From NCBI GenBank assembly GCA_028023455.1, contig JAQFVV010012422.1:7925210-7989209 (forward strand): 64,000 bases of DNA, written 5' to 3'. Positions within the stretch are counted from its first letter, which is position 1; every line of letters starts with the position of its first letter. Under the pieces are notes generated by a model that was not told the origin of the DNA, ran no database searches, and worked only from the letters and a program-made list of their open reading frames with translations. Shown here piece after piece: positions 24,600 to 37,020 of the stretch. Made by a program: the position numbers and the translations under genes. Source of the stretch: Epiperipatus broadwayi. Lineage: Eukaryota; Onychophora; Udeonychophora; Euonychophora; Peripatidae.

Positions 24600-24790
24600 G
24601 ATGGTGTTTTATTTGACTGTCACTGGTCAGCCAGTAACATCTGAAGAAGAGGGGAGAATAATACCTCTCAAAACATTGTGCATATACTAACCTGTGTGCT
24701 ATTACCAACAGTCGAACGTTATCTGGAATATTTAAATAAAGTTAAATATTTTTAAAAAGACATTCAATACTTATATTAAAGGATGGAAAT
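24600..24790 (+). repeat. Family C repeat, hammerhead-like core
   Basis: Shares AAAACATTGTG, ACTAACCTGTGTGCTATTA and TATTTAAATAAAGTT with the SINE body at 20660-20790. CUGAAGA at 24641-24647, then AGAGG (24648-24652) pairing with CCUCU (24664-24668), then CAAAAC, resembles a decayed hammerhead whose GAAAC became AAAAC. Stem I is not convincing. Confidence 0.4.
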
Positions 24791-25990
24791 AGTCCAATAT
24801 ATTAATACAGTTATCTTGTTATGAATATGAGTATGTCATAAGTTCTCCAAAGTGCTCAGCCATATAATTTTATAGAACTAATAAACTTCTCTACTAATGC
24901 ATATAAGCACACATATTACATCTGTTACAATATTTCTTTTGTCAATTTTAATTACTTGTAAAATTGCAATTATTGAAAATTTTCTCTTCATATAATGACA
25001 AATTTGTATAACTATACACAGACCATTTACCTTCAAAAGAAGCAACAATATCATCTTCAATAAATCTCAAAGAATCAATAATAAACTTTACAGTATATTG
25101 GCAAATTAGGGTTTGTTTAATAATCTTTACAGCATCCAATCTAACAATAGAAGCATAAATTTCTATCATATCCGATGAGGCAATAATATCAATTTCATCA
25201 ATTACAATATTCTTAATTTTTTTCTATAAAATCAAAAGAAGAAGCAATAGTATTTGTACCATATTCTAAAATGTCTTGTAATAGTTTACTAATATATTTA
25301 GATGTATGATTCATAAAAGAACTACCAAAATCCATCACAAGTCTCAAAGAATTTTTATCCTTATGTAATTTTACATTTGCAAACAAACAAACAAACAAAA
25401 AACAACAATGACATACAGGACTTGAAAAATATATATTATAGTACCCATTATTATTTATAACCTTATTCCTAACCTTTTTTAGATGTTAATAAATTTCATC
25501 TTTTGAACATCCATATTATATTCTTCAACTAAAAAAACCCAACTTATCCATTTATATTATAACTTTCTCAATATACTGATCATTTCAATATTAAACACAT
25601 TATCAGACCTTTATCTTCTTTCCAACATATCAACTTTAAGTTTCCATCTAAATTCTGAAATAGCAAGATGCCATGAATTTTCATTTAAATTCACTTTGAA
25701 TTTATGATTATTAATTTCATTAATAATTCTATCAACAATATGATTATCACTACCATTCATTTCAAAATAATTTTGAAATGAAGCAATTATCTACCTATTT
25801 ATATCTATAACTAAAAACTTATTTCTGGACAATATTAATCTTAGTTTTAGTTAAATTAACAAAATTCATGCCATTATAAGTTTGTAGGTGTTGTTGCTTA
25901 TTAAACAAAAATCAATTTTCTTCTCAATTTTTTTTATGGAAGTTAAATTCAAATATTTTAAAATTATTTTGATAAAATAATTTACATTCA

Positions 25991-26639
25991 TTCCAACAAT
26001 ACCATTCATTTAAATATATTAAATGTTTAATTATTATTAAATATTTAACAAACATCAAACAGTTATTTTCAATTTTTCTAATTAAATCATTTAAAATTAT
26101 TTATTTAACAAATATTCTAAAAATACTTCTGCATTTTATTATAAATATTTTGTTTTAACCTTAACAGTATGCATGTTAAGTGCTTAATTGATTCAAAATA
26201 TTTCTAATTATAAGATCTAACTATTAACTCACTGTGAATTGAAAGATTTCACAAATGTGGATTTCTAAATGAGATAGTGGACTTAATTAGTGAAGAACTT
26301 ACTATCTTCACACTCTCAAATCAAAATGTTTTAGATTTGCATATATAATTAGAAAGTATGTTGAAGATAAGACAGCTGCTCTTATCTTTATAAAGTCGTA
26401 ATCTTATGTTCAGATTTGTAGAGGTTCCTCTTGTTGTAAAATTAAGCACTCAAGGCACATAGTATTAAGGTTAAAACCTTATATGTATTTCTGTGCTGAC
26501 TATGCACTTAATAAGAATTATTGCTTATAGATATTTATAAAATATATTATTACCATTGTACTTTATTATTTTTATTACAACTTTATATATGTATGTGTGT
26601 GTGAGTGCATATAAATGCACAGTCCTTTCCCCCATTGTT
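25991..26639. other. AT-rich intergenic
   Basis: No gene supported. It may hold more of the Penelope-like 5' part beyond recognition. A short (GT)n run lies near 26592-26603. Confidence 0.4.
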
Positions 26640-26730
26640 TCATTTGATACAGAGAAGATTGAAGCCTGTCCATTAAAGTGTGTAGATTTGCAATCTTAAT
26701 TTACAATCTTAATATAAATCGAGCACCGAT

Positions 26731-26763
<33 letters not shown>

Positions 26764-26960
26764 CTGTGTTGGAGATGATGATCCAGACCAACTAATGAGT
26801 GCTGGTTCAGCATGAAATTCATGTATTGGAGATCACTTATCTTTTTCACACGTATGTGCTTATCTGTATCAGTTATATTGGATAGAGTGGATGATATGAG
26901 GAATTTGAAAGTCTGGATTCAAATTCCCTTTAATTGCATATAGGTTAAGTATATACATTA
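26640..26960 (+). mobile_element. Family A single arm, plus sense, dead ribozyme
   Basis: From GAAGCCTGTCCATTAAAGTG through a (TA)n/(GT)n run at 26727-26762 to GTCTGGATTCAAATTCCC. The core reads CUAAUGA, so the essential G5 is lost. Stem I CCAA/UUGG is kept. Confidence 0.72.
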
Positions 26961-27500
26961 TACTTGCATTTCAACATTACAAGCTTTTTTATGATTATCT
27001 GCAGCCATGGATAATAGCAAATTGTATATAATATATATTTAAAATTTATATACATTCTTTTGGGTTACAATTTAATTTAAAAACTATTTACATTAATACA
27101 TCAACAACAAAAAATTAACAAAAAAATAGAGTAGGGAAAGATAGAATAATAATAAAACTGAGAGAGAAAAATAGCAATGACATAATTTACTAATGATCTT
27201 CATACAAGTACTAATGCACATAAAATTTATTAGAATTTTCTACTTTTTTTTATTTAATATTTTTCTAACTAAGAGTTACTGAAACCATATATATATATAT
27301 ATATATATGAAAGGGGATTCAAAAACAACTGGAATAATTCTCCAGTAAGAATGCCTTTTGTAATATCTGTTTTGCTGCTATATACATCTTGCAGGAGACC
27401 TTCTGCATTAATTTTCCAAATGATATTCCTGTGTAAAATCATCGGGCCACATAGCACATTATTTTGTAAAATGCATTTCATGTATTTGTTGATTTTTGTA
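26961..27500. other. Intergenic with (TA)n
   Basis: (TA)n at 27287-27308. From about 27310 the sequence may be the untranslated 5' part of the mariner relic. No gene is supported. Confidence 0.4.
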
Positions 27501-28040
27501 ATGGCTGAAAAGTTGGAATAATGTGAAATTCTATTTTTGTTTTGGGAAAACAGCTGTAATGCTTGAAACAGATTACAAAAAAGCTGTTCTGGGGAAAACC
27601 CAAATGGTTTAATGAAAGTGTCAAATTCACTACATCCCAAAAAATATAGCAAGTCCAATCTCAAGATTTAAAGCTGATTTCTTTTGATGCACATGACATA
27701 TGTTTTATGCACAAGTTTGGAAATATTTGTGTGATGTGATAAAATGTAAATGCCCTGTTTTGTGGTAAAGTGAGGAGTTCTAGCATCACCATAGCAATGC
27801 TTCTGCACCCAGTCTTGAGTTTGAAACAATTTTTAATTAAATTCAACATGACTCAACTTATCTATCAGTCATACTCACTCAATCTCTAACCATGTGATTT
27901 CTTTTTATTCTCTTGAATGAAAAAATGCCAAAAAATTTTTTTTGGTGACTCAAAAGTGCTGAAGATAAAAATGATGCAGTTGTTAAAAGGCTTCATTTTA
28001 TAACTGTTTCCAGATTAATTCAAAAAGTAAAAAAACATGT
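27501..28040 (+). pseudogene. mariner-family transposase relic 2
   Basis: Starts MAEKLE followed by a stop and CEILFLFWENS, then GENPNGLMKV, the N-terminal DNA-binding part. Later VIKCKCPVLW and HHHSNASAPSLEF match the RRKRPELW...HHDNAPAHTA block of mariner/GVQW-type transposases, with the aspartate changed to serine. It is followed by YLSVILTQSLTM and FLFILLNEKMPKN for YSPDLAPCDFFLFP. Many stops are present. It is more diverged than relic 1 in places but more complete in the middle. Confidence 0.75.
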
Positions 28041-28084
28041 TTAGACTTGTGTATTGTATTAAATAGATCACACTTTGATGGAGA

Positions 28085-28215
28085 TTCAAGTTATAACACT
28101 TAAAAATAAATAAACATTTTTTATTGTACAATTCAGATTACTTTTGTGTTGCCTTGACAACAGTTTGAAATTGTTGATTGTATTGATATTGGGATTGTCT
28201 AAGTGTTGACTGGTT
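28085..28215 (-). repeat. Interspersed repeat (QHLDN repeat) copy 2
   Basis: TTGCCTTGACAACAGTTTG through GGATTGTCTAAGTGTTGAC matches 1340-1420 and 54360-54440. The minus strand reads SQHLDNPNIN. Confidence 0.55.
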
Positions 28216-28614
28216 TTTTGAAATTGATTTCTAAACAGCAGAGTAACTAGAGTCTCATGTATTAATTTAATATGTAAATGCTGCAAGTAGTTATTTCTGC
28301 AGCAATGGAGTAAAGAAACAAGATTGTATCATACTATTTATAAAAATTAACTTTCAATTCACATATGCATATGTAGAAAAATATTATCTATGTCTGGCAA
28401 TTAAAAAGTCTAACTTTATTTAAAAGCAGATTTTATAACTCAAAATTTTTTGCATAACCATATACTATGATCAAATGGCAATATATAGGTATTATTAATA
28501 ACAGCACCCATTATGGTGTGTAATGATTTTTAATGGGCACTTAAATAATTTTATGGCTTACTAAATATAAAAAGCTGAGAATATAAACCTATTCATGATA
28601 CAAAACAAATCCAA
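28216..28614. other. AT-rich intergenic
   Basis: Nothing recognised. Confidence 0.45.
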
Positions 28615-28806
28615 ATACATTACTAAGATAATTCACAAGCTAAATTCCCAAATAAATAAGGTCCACCTTTTGTTACATTAATGCCAATCTATTTTGTCTT
28701 CTGACGAAATAAATTGGCATTGATATAACAAAAAATGGGCATTGTTTATAAGTTATTTAAGGGATACTTTGAGAGTCTAACTTGTGAATTATTTTAGCAA
28801 TGTGTT
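28615..28806. mobile_element. Foldback (MITE-like) element
   Basis: Inverted arms of about 85-100 bp meet at TCTTCT near 28700. AATGCCAATCTATTTTGTC (28680-28698) pairs with GACGAAATAAATTGGCATT (28703-28721), and AATAATTCACAAGC near 28626 pairs with CTTGTGAATTATT near 28780. No coding content. Confidence 0.75.
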
Positions 28807-28884
28807 CAGACTTGTTGGATAGGTATATGTAATACTGAATTTAAAATTATGACATAATACTTTCAAAATTATATATATATACAT

Positions 28885-28966
28885 TTACTAAGGCAATAAA
28901 CCTAAAGCATGTGCGGTTGAAAATGCGAAGGTAGGGACCTCTACAGGTCTTAACCACAAGCTTACG
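28885..28966 (+). repeat. Interspersed repeat F, copy 1
   Basis: GTAGGGACCTCTACAGG followed by TAACCACAAGCTTA matches the complement of 63128-63165. It is joined to a (CG)n(CA)n(TA)n array at 28966-29005. Confidence 0.6.
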
Positions 28967-28974
28967 CGCGCGCG

Positions 28975-29005
<31 letters not shown>
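28966..29005. repeat. Compound (CG)n(CA)n(TA)n microsatellite
   Basis: Alternating purine-pyrimidine run: CG repeats, then CA repeats, then TA repeats. Such sequence can adopt Z-DNA. Confidence 0.9.
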
Positions 29006-29489
29006 TGTGACAAAAAATCAAATAATATATTCTGGTAAACATATTCTATATACTTTATTATAATCTTTTAAAAATGAACATCAACTTAGCTCTATTTTTT
29101 TTTTAAAATCCTGAGTTTAAATGCATACTTTTTAGTTAATCTGAAAAGTTCCTATTTCCATTTTTCCATCCAAACAATCATTGGCTAGATAGACTAATTC
29201 ACTAATTACTGTACTTTCAAGATTATTCATATATGCATACCTCTTTCTATAAAATATTTACATAACACCTTTTGAAATGTACAAGTATAAACTCACTTAT
29301 ATAGTCGCAACTTGTTTTTGTTTTGTCTTCAACATAAATTTTTTTAAAAATTAAAATTTTAATTATAATGTTTTATTAATAAATAAATAGTAGAAAAAAC
29401 CATATACCTAATTAATAATATAAAAATACTTTAATAGACTTATTGAGGAACAAAGAAGTTAAATAAATTTTTGCAATAAACTTTAACTC
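29006..29489. other. AT-rich intergenic
   Basis: Nothing recognised. Confidence 0.45.
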
Positions 29490-29860
29490 AGACTTTCAAA
29501 CTCCCGATAGCTATCCACTCCATCTTATACAACTGCTACACATGACCACACACGTGAAAAAAATAAATGATCTCCAATATATGTATTTCGTGCTGAACTA
29601 ATAATACTCATTAGTTGGTTCAGATCACTATTTCCCACACACATCTATATATAAACTGAGCACTGATTGTATATATGTGTGGAAGACGATCATCTAGACC
29701 AACTGATGAGTGCTGGTTCAGCATGAAATACGTTTATTAGAGATCATTTATCTTTTACACATGTATGTAGTCATGTGAATCAGTTGTATAAGAGGGAGTG
29801 GATAGCTGTGGGAAGTTTGAAAGTCTAAGTTCAAATCATAATTAAATATATAAATATGAC
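29490..29860. mobile_element. Family A inverted pair (both arms)
   Basis: A minus-sense arm (29490-29640) meets a plus-sense arm (29641-29860) at about AACTGAGCACTG, with the inner part deleted so that the two ribozymes lie close together. The minus ribozyme reads CUAAUGA (dead). The plus one (core 29703-29709) is CUGAUGA with GUGCU/AGCAU stem II and GAAA, but stem III and stem I each have one mismatch. Confidence 0.75.
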
Positions 29861-29879
29861 AGAATTGAAACTTCGTATG

Positions 29880-30140
29880 AGTTATATAACGTAAATAAAC
29901 TCTTCAAAAGAGAGATATTACAGCATGTCTCTTAGCATTTGTTCTTATATACTAGTTTATTTACGTAATATTAAACGAAGGAGTGAATTCGATCAATTGT
30001 ATTTATAAAATAAATGATATTAAATTCACTCACTCATTTAAAATTATGTAAAAAAACTAAGCATATATAAAAACAAATGCTAAGTGGGAGATGCCATTAG
30101 CTACCTTTGAAAGAGTTTACTTATTTTATATAATTCATTG
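29880..30140. mobile_element. Foldback element
   Basis: AAATAAACTCTTCAAAAGAG (29893-29912) and CTCTTAGCATTTGTTCTTAT pair with AACAAATGCTAAG near 30072 and GAAAGAGTTTACTTATTT near 30108. Arms are about 60-70 bp, imperfect, with an interior of about 120 bp. Confidence 0.65.
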
Positions 30141-31863
30141 GAAGGTTCAGTTACTTCCTATTCAGTTACATATAATCTAAATTATTTATTGTTTCCACAC
30201 ACATATATAAATACACTGCCGCAGGCTTCAAATTAAGATCGTATAAATATATCATAACTTTTTTGGCAGAAAGAATAATTGATCAATATCTTTTCTTCAG
30301 ATTGCTTGATCATCAGAATTATTATAATGGACGGATTGACTTTGATGTTTTATTTAAGTTCAATCAGAAACAGTGACAGTTGTTTGTGTGTGTGTTGCAT
30401 ACGTAAGAAATTATTAAATACAGTGTTTTTAAAGCCAAATGGAAATATTTAAGAGAGTAAATTTCAAAACACTATCCATATTTAAGCACCGGTTTTCATA
30501 TCATATTGAAAGGACGTAAAATAATCATTTACATATACTCAGTCCTGCGCTTACGAGTTCTTTTGTTTGACACGTGGTTTTTATTTAGACTGAACATCAA
30601 TTCAGAGTCAACAAAATATTATTAAAAACAGCCAAGCATTAAACTTCATATGAAAGAGTTAATTTCGATCCATTTCAAATCACTTGCGAAAGAATAATTT
30701 TTAATCAAATATGAAATAACTATTAAAAGCAGAGTGTGACCAATTCTCCACACTCTGCCTATATCAAAACACTAGTCTTCATATCAGACTAACAGCATAT
30801 ACCCACACATATAAAATGTATACAATACTGTGTATCGGAATTTTAAACTATACACACATATTTTATTTATCTTTAAGGTATTAAGAGAATTACAAGAATG
30901 GATAGGTAATATTTATATCCACACACTGACGGACATACCCACAGATAAGTGCAATTCAATAATTAGAAAAACATTTACATATATGTAGTTAAGCTTCTGT
31001 TAGTGCACATAGTGCTAGGAGAAAATTTGTGCGATTCGTTCTTTTTGCTAAATATGTTTTAAATAGTGATAGATTGGTGGATTCAAGATCTGAAAGTGCC
31101 GGCACTGATTATCGCATGGAAAAAATAAATTAATCACAATTTGTATAAATAAATAAAAGTATTCCTTTGTTCAAATTATCTTTTTAATTATCATATATCT
31201 CAACTTCCGACTGCGATAGTATATACTTAGTAACTCTTTGATACGCAGTCTAAGGTCAGTATTAGAATCTATTTGATCAATGTTAGAAGATTCATTTCTA
31301 GTTCTAAATTTTATGACTATATATATAAAACTGTTAAAACTATCTATTAATTTGTAGCATATTTCTTTAAGGATGTAAACATATAAGATCATAAATATAT
31401 GACATCTAATGCCAATAGGATTAATTATTCTAGACCAGGGTGTACATGTGTGCGTGCGTATATATATATATATGCTTGTAGATGTCCTATATGACAATGA
31501 TTAATGAACGTTTATATATTTTTATATGCCGAGATTTATTTGTGTACTGAAAGAGGAATCTAAATAATTTTATCTACAAGAAATTCATTGCAAAATATAG
31601 TAGCTGCCCTCCATTCATAAGCTAATAATAATTCATAATTGTATTATAAGGTCTTTACTTTTAGTTGGGTTTGTTAATGCAATGTTAGCACATTATTGAC
31701 CCCTGATACTATTAACTGTGTGTGTATGAGATTTTTTCAATTAGTTAAGATTTTTAGACTTGGATATTAAACATAAATTATAATAATTAACTGTCGATTG
31801 AATTATGATCAGACAATTAATGATTATAGTGTTTTACAATTTATATGTAGGATTTTTATTTTG
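30141..31863. other. Intergenic, no recognised gene
   Basis: A 10-bp-arm hairpin GCAGAGTGTG/CACACTCTGC lies at 30729-30758. A short (TA)n lies at 31461-31473. Nothing else is supported. Confidence 0.45.
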
Positions 31864-32010
31864 ATCGATAAAAGACCAAAAAAGAGACTATATACGAGAT
31901 GGATGAATGATATAAAAAAGTAGTACAAGAGTGATGATGAGAAGAGAAATTATGGAATGGAGAAATTGAATTAAAATAAATGAAATCTTGCAACAGATGG
32001 ATAATAGTTG
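31864..32010 (+). mobile_element. RTE LINE tail fragment, very degraded
   Basis: KRPKKRLYTRWMNDIKK in one frame matches KRPRNRPHVRWMDEIRK of the copy at 34.8-37.0 kb. Stops follow. Confidence 0.6.
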
Positions 32011-34779
32011 GAAATGATATTAATGCACGATTTTGTGTATAATGTATAATGATGGTTATTTTAAACAAATTCCATAAACAAAAGCTTTTTATTTGTCTTT
32101 AATTTTTTTTTTTTGCATAATGCTCAAATTTTTAATTTTAAGAGATGTATTAAAATAATGCACAGTATTTTAATGCATTTACAATGACGCTAAGAACGTA
32201 AATTATAATTAATAAATATCTGAGTTTATAATGTAAATGTTACTAGAGGTGAACTCTATATCATTAAATTCTAGAGATTTTAAAATTCGGGAAAAATAGT
32301 GAAGTCGCATTAGTTATATATCCCACCACATTAGTTACATATATCATTTACACTACAGATAGCTTTGATTTAAGTAATATATAATCTTAAAGTTGTTTGG
32401 CATTAGTTCTGTTAATTGCTATCTTCTGAGTAGTATTTCAGCACTGTATATCTATATCAAGACGAATTCTGATATTAACATAAATTGTTAAATTAATCCT
32501 GTATTTGGCCATTAGAATACTTGACAATTACCAGATCTTGGCAGGCAGATATCTAATAGTTCATAACTAACAAGACGTTTTGCACATGAATATAATTTCA
32601 TATTGTAATATATGCATTTTGAAATTAAACGTACATACGAAAGTGTCTTATTCTAAAATATTATTTTATTGTAAAATCTTTAAATATTGCTACTAATATT
32701 TTAATCATAGACGTTAATTAGCCGTTGTCTGATTCGGCTTAAAATACAATCAATTGTACCAAACTAATTAAACAGATAACGAAGGAATTTAATTAGCAAA
32801 ACCCAATTTAATTAAATCCCACCTTAATTTATAAGAGTTACTCCAGAAAACAAAAGAAAGCAAACCGATAAAAGGGGGGCCATTTTGAAAAGATCAACAG
32901 AGTGAGTACAGAGCGTTTTCAGTGAATTTGAGCAGATCATCCATTGCAAGAGAACAGCGTGGGAATTGTGAATTACCCTGGTTGAGAAATTAGAGAAGTT
33001 AGACGTAGAAACTATACGTTCAGAATTATAGTGCGAGTATTCGTTATCGTGTGTACATAGTGTACTTTTCTAACACAGCTCGGCGGAAATCAGAACTTTG
33101 TATAAACTGTAAATTAGTTAGCATCGAACTGTTTTGAGAATTAAACTAACTAGTTCGCAAATTAACTTTTGTGTGAAGTAATTGAAGAATCAATATACTG
33201 CACATATGATAGAGTATAACCATAAAGCAATGAAGCCCTAAGGCATATACATATATATACATACATACACTTACAATGTGCGAAGAGAGAAACGATAGAA
33301 AACGTAATATTAAAGAGGTATGGGGTTTATCGCATAAAATGAATATATAATGAACCAAAGATCAAATAATATTCAAATTAGAGAAAATGAATTTCATATA
33401 TTCTTAACGGAACAATTATGATTTTGACGCACAGGTCAAAAGTATATTTGGTCTAATTATTTAATATATTTAATTTTTTTGTAATGTTTCATATTATTAT
33501 TAATAGTGGTAGAGAGCCAAAATATTATATATATATGTGCACACACACATTAATCAAACAGATAAATTCCTAAACTCTACATGCTAGTCACAATATTTCA
33601 TCACACTTCAGAGTCAAAGCTATAAATAACTTAGATGAATATTTATTTATTCATATGATAAGCTTTTATATGAGTGTTTAGACTACATAATATCACCAAT
33701 GCGCATGAAATTTACATCAACAAAGAGTTCATTCCAGTTTCATTCCAATCAGCTTGTAATCTATAAAGGCAGACTTAATTGCTATTCCTAATTTTAATAA
33801 ACTTATAAATAAATAAATTGGCAAATAAATAATGTTAAATTAAAAAGAGTTAAATGATACATTATTAACAAGGCTGCAAACTTATTTCTAAAGCATTTCA
33901 ACATTATGTCTAGTTGTAGCTGTCCATTGTATTTTATTCTACAGCAATACCCTTCCAATGGAGGAAAAACCATCCCTTTAGAATGTCTTTGATATAATCT
34001 TCATACCACAACAGATCATTCATGTTACCATTAAACAACATTCGCAAATCTTTTTTTTTGAAGCTATATTCCGTATTACACACCTGATTCAATGGATATA
34101 TAACTTTATAATTTTAGTTTCAAATTCATAACATCTAATAAACTAAAAAACATATAAATTGGTCTTATGATTTTGATGTTTTAGAGCATCCTTATTCCAC
34201 ATTTTTTCAGTGCATTTGTATTATAATAATAGTCCATGTATCACCTCCATACAATAAATTTGGCAAACAAACAATTATTAATATTGCTATTTAGCATAAA
34301 ACAGTTATTGTTCTAAAACACACACACACACACACATGTAATAATTATCAATTGGACTGTGGGAAGAAATAACTAAATAGATGTAGCATTTATTTGCTTA
34401 CATTACCATATTACTCTCAGACAAATTGGAGATTATTGCTATCAGTATTATAATATCTTTATGGAAAATGATTACTGCAACACAATAACTAAATATAACA
34501 ATTAATAAAACATTATGGAATATATGTATGTAAGTAGACTCCAATTATTCACTAGTATATAAAGGTTTCATCTCACTCTTTTTCATATATATATATATAT
34601 ATATATGTGTCCCGCAAGCAATCATTGCTCAGTAGATGATTAGAGGCTTGAAAAACTTAGATTTTCCTACTTCAGACTTGAGAGTTCTTTCAACATTTTT
34701 ATGCCATTTTCAAAATTTTTATCAAATAAAATATTTTAATCAAATAGCATTTTAAAAATGTCATGAAAATATAAAAGGA
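32011..34779. other. Intergenic, one non-repetitive higher-complexity stretch
   Basis: 32860-33140 is less AT-rich, with several CpG-containing words (GTGCGAGTATTCGTTATCG, CAGCTCGGCGGAAATC), and could be a host 5' untranslated exon or promoter, but there is no supported frame. On the minus strand near 34200-34290 a degraded LLYGGDTWTI-like frame may be a LINE relic. (TA)n runs lie near 33525 and 34586-34605. Confidence 0.3.
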
Positions 34780-37020
34780 CCCCAGGGTGAATATCCAAAT
34801 GAAGGTACAGCAGAATTGGATTGTATTTTGACTAACAGAAAATACATATTTCAAGATTGTAATGTTCTTAATAAATTTAACACAGGAAGTGATCATCGAT
34901 TAGTAAGGTGTAAGATACATGTTAATGCAAAACTAGAGAGACAAAACTTATTAAGAAAAACAATATTTCCAGTTGATATTCCCAATCTTCAGAAACATTC
35001 TAATGAATTTAAATTAGAACTTACAAATCAGTTTCAAGTATTAGTAGATTTTGATCATGATTCAGATTTGAATGAAATTAATATGAAAATAACTATACAC
35101 TTTTAAAAACTGCAACAAAGATAGCTGGTAGAAAAAAGCAGCAATTGACCAATAAAATTTCTACTGAGACTAGAGAATTTATGAAAAAAAGAAGGAATAT
35201 GAAGATATACAAAAATGATGCATTAAAAAGGATTGAATATCTCAAATTTTGTAAAATGGTGCGGAAAAGAGTTTAAAATGATATAAGAAAGTATAATTGT
35301 GAACTAGCAAGGAAAGCAGTAGAAGAGAATAAAAGTCTGAAGAGTGTAAAACAACATTTGGGTATTTGTAGGAAATTTATATCTGCAATAAGAAAAAAAG
35401 ATGGAATTATTACTAAAAAGAGAGATGATATCATGAAATGGGTAGAAGACTTCTATCAAAAATTATATAATAATAAAGAGCAAATACCTCCTATATCTAT
35501 TACATCTTCCAAATTGCCCAGAATTTTAAATGAAAAAATGAGATATGCAATTAAATGTATGAAGAAAGGAAAGACTCCAGGTAATAATGGAATTATAATT
35601 GATATATTAAAAGAAGCAGGTGAAGAAACAGAAAAAATATTAGCAAAGTTATATACCAAATGTCTAAATGATAAAGATGTACCGGATGATTGGAAGAATG
35701 CAATATTAATATTAATATTTAAAAAAGGTGGTAAAGAAGATATTAAAAATTACAGACCTATCAGCCTTTTATCAGTTTTAAACAAAATTTTTACCAAGAT
35801 AATTACAACTCATCTACAAAGAACATTTGATTTCCACTAACCAAGAAAACAAGCTGGTTTAATTGTGGTTTTAGTACAGTAGATCATATTCAGGTATTGA
35901 GAGAAGTTATAGAAAGGACAAATGAATATGAGTTGCCATTATGCTTGGGATTTGTAGATTATGAAAAGGCATTTAATTCTATAAACATTTCTTCAGTGAT
36001 TAAAGCATTGGATCATCAAGGTATAGATCCAGGATATTGTCATATTTTAAAGAATATTTATAAAAATGCAACAGCAACAATTAGATTACATAATGATACT
36101 AGGAAAGTCAACATTGAGAAGGGTGTAAGACAGGGTGACTACATATCTCCAAAACTTTTTACAGCAGTGCTGCAAGAAGTATTTTATGGATTAAAATGGG
36201 AAACAAAAGGAGTGAAAGTAAATGGAGATTAATTAAGTCATTTAGATTTTGAAGATGATGTAGTTGTTTTTGCAAATAATGCTTTAGAGCTGCAAGAAAT
36301 GTTGCAGGAGTTATCAGATGAAAGTAGGAAAGTAGGACTAAAGATAAATGATAAAAAGACTAAAGTAATGTTTAATGGATTTTCTCAAAATATGAAAATA
36401 AAGATTGATTATGATGAGTTAGAAGAAGTTAACAGTTACAAATACCTTGGTAAAATTATTAATACAGATGGAAAGATAATGGATGAAATTAATCATAGAA
36501 TTAAACTTAGTTTGAGTGCTTTTGGTAGAAATAACTTGATACTAAAAGGAAATATGCCTATGTGTTTGAAAAGGAAGGTTTTTAATAAATGTGTTTTACT
36601 AGTTTTTATTTATGGATCTGAGACTTGGACACTTAATAGAAGAGCAATACAGAGACTTCAGATCACTCAAAGAAGTATGGAGAGATACATGTTGGGAGTG
36701 ACAAGAAGAGATCGAAAACGCAATATATGGGCAAGAGAACAAACAGGTGTTACTGACCTTATTGAAAAAATTAAAAGACTGAAGTGGAGTTGGGCTGGAC
36801 AAATTGCTAGAAGAGATGATAATAGATGGACAATTGAAATCTTAAACTGGATTCCAAAAGATTGTAAAAGACCCAGAAATAGACCACATGTAAGATGGAT
36901 GGATGAAATAAGAAAATGTGCAGGGGTGATGTGGAGAAGAGAGGCTAAAGATAGGAGAAAATGGATTGAACTTGGAGAGACCTTCATCCTGCAGTGGATT
37001 GATAATGATTGATGATGATA
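34780..37020 (+). mobile_element. RTE-clade LINE, 5'-truncated, broken
   Basis: Carries the C-terminal part of the endonuclease-to-RT linker (LDCILTNRKYIFQDCNVLN, about 34816), then the reverse transcriptase. RT motifs: GKTPGNNGI (about 35570), LIFKKGGKEDIKNYRPISLL (35700-35770), FVDYEKAFNS with the first catalytic Asp (about 35950), KGVRQGDYISP (about 36120), and DFEDDVVVFAN with both YxDD-type aspartates (about 36246). The C-terminal region has YGSETWTLNRRAIQRLQ, RRDRKRNIWAR, RLKWSWAGQIARRDDNRW and RPHVRWMDEIRKCAGVMWR, typical of RTE elements. The 3' end is a GATGATAAT simple tail. Defects: frameshifts near 35105 and 35840, stops near 35275 and 36230. A complete protein would need the upstream endonuclease, seen only in the copy at 51.0-53.7 kb. 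Confidence 0.93.

Larger units (their letters stand above)
23362..25990 (-). pseudogene. Penelope-like retroelement, decayed
   Basis: Read on the minus strand. From the 5' side (about 25990) the first part carries INEINNHKFKVNLNENSWHL, which could belong to the region before the reverse transcriptase. KLHKDKNSLRLVMDF (25213-25398) matches the Penelope motif PKIHK..PLRPIV. SKYISKLLQDILEYGTNTI and then DEIDIIASSDMIEIYASI (about 25143-25200) correspond to the motif around the first catalytic aspartate. Near the 3' end IVYQIICKCKASYIGESK (23522-23707) is the GIY-YIG endonuclease motif, and VVNRQCVNLKVINFGI with a stop at 23362-23364 is the C terminus. Frameshifts, stops, a nested LINE tail (24106-24390) and another insertion (24600-24790) make it inactive. 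Penelope-like elements encode a reverse transcriptase related to telomerase plus GIY-YIG, and their terminal repeats often carry hammerhead ribozymes. Confidence 0.8.

Noticed and set aside
27269-27664. 131-codon minus-strand frame
   Set aside because: The plus strand of this region encodes the N-terminal part of the mariner relic; the minus frame is its shadow.
28690-28720. CTGACGAAAT as a hammerhead core in the foldback element
   Set aside because: There is no stem II between the CUGACGA and GAAA parts; it is simply the palindrome centre.
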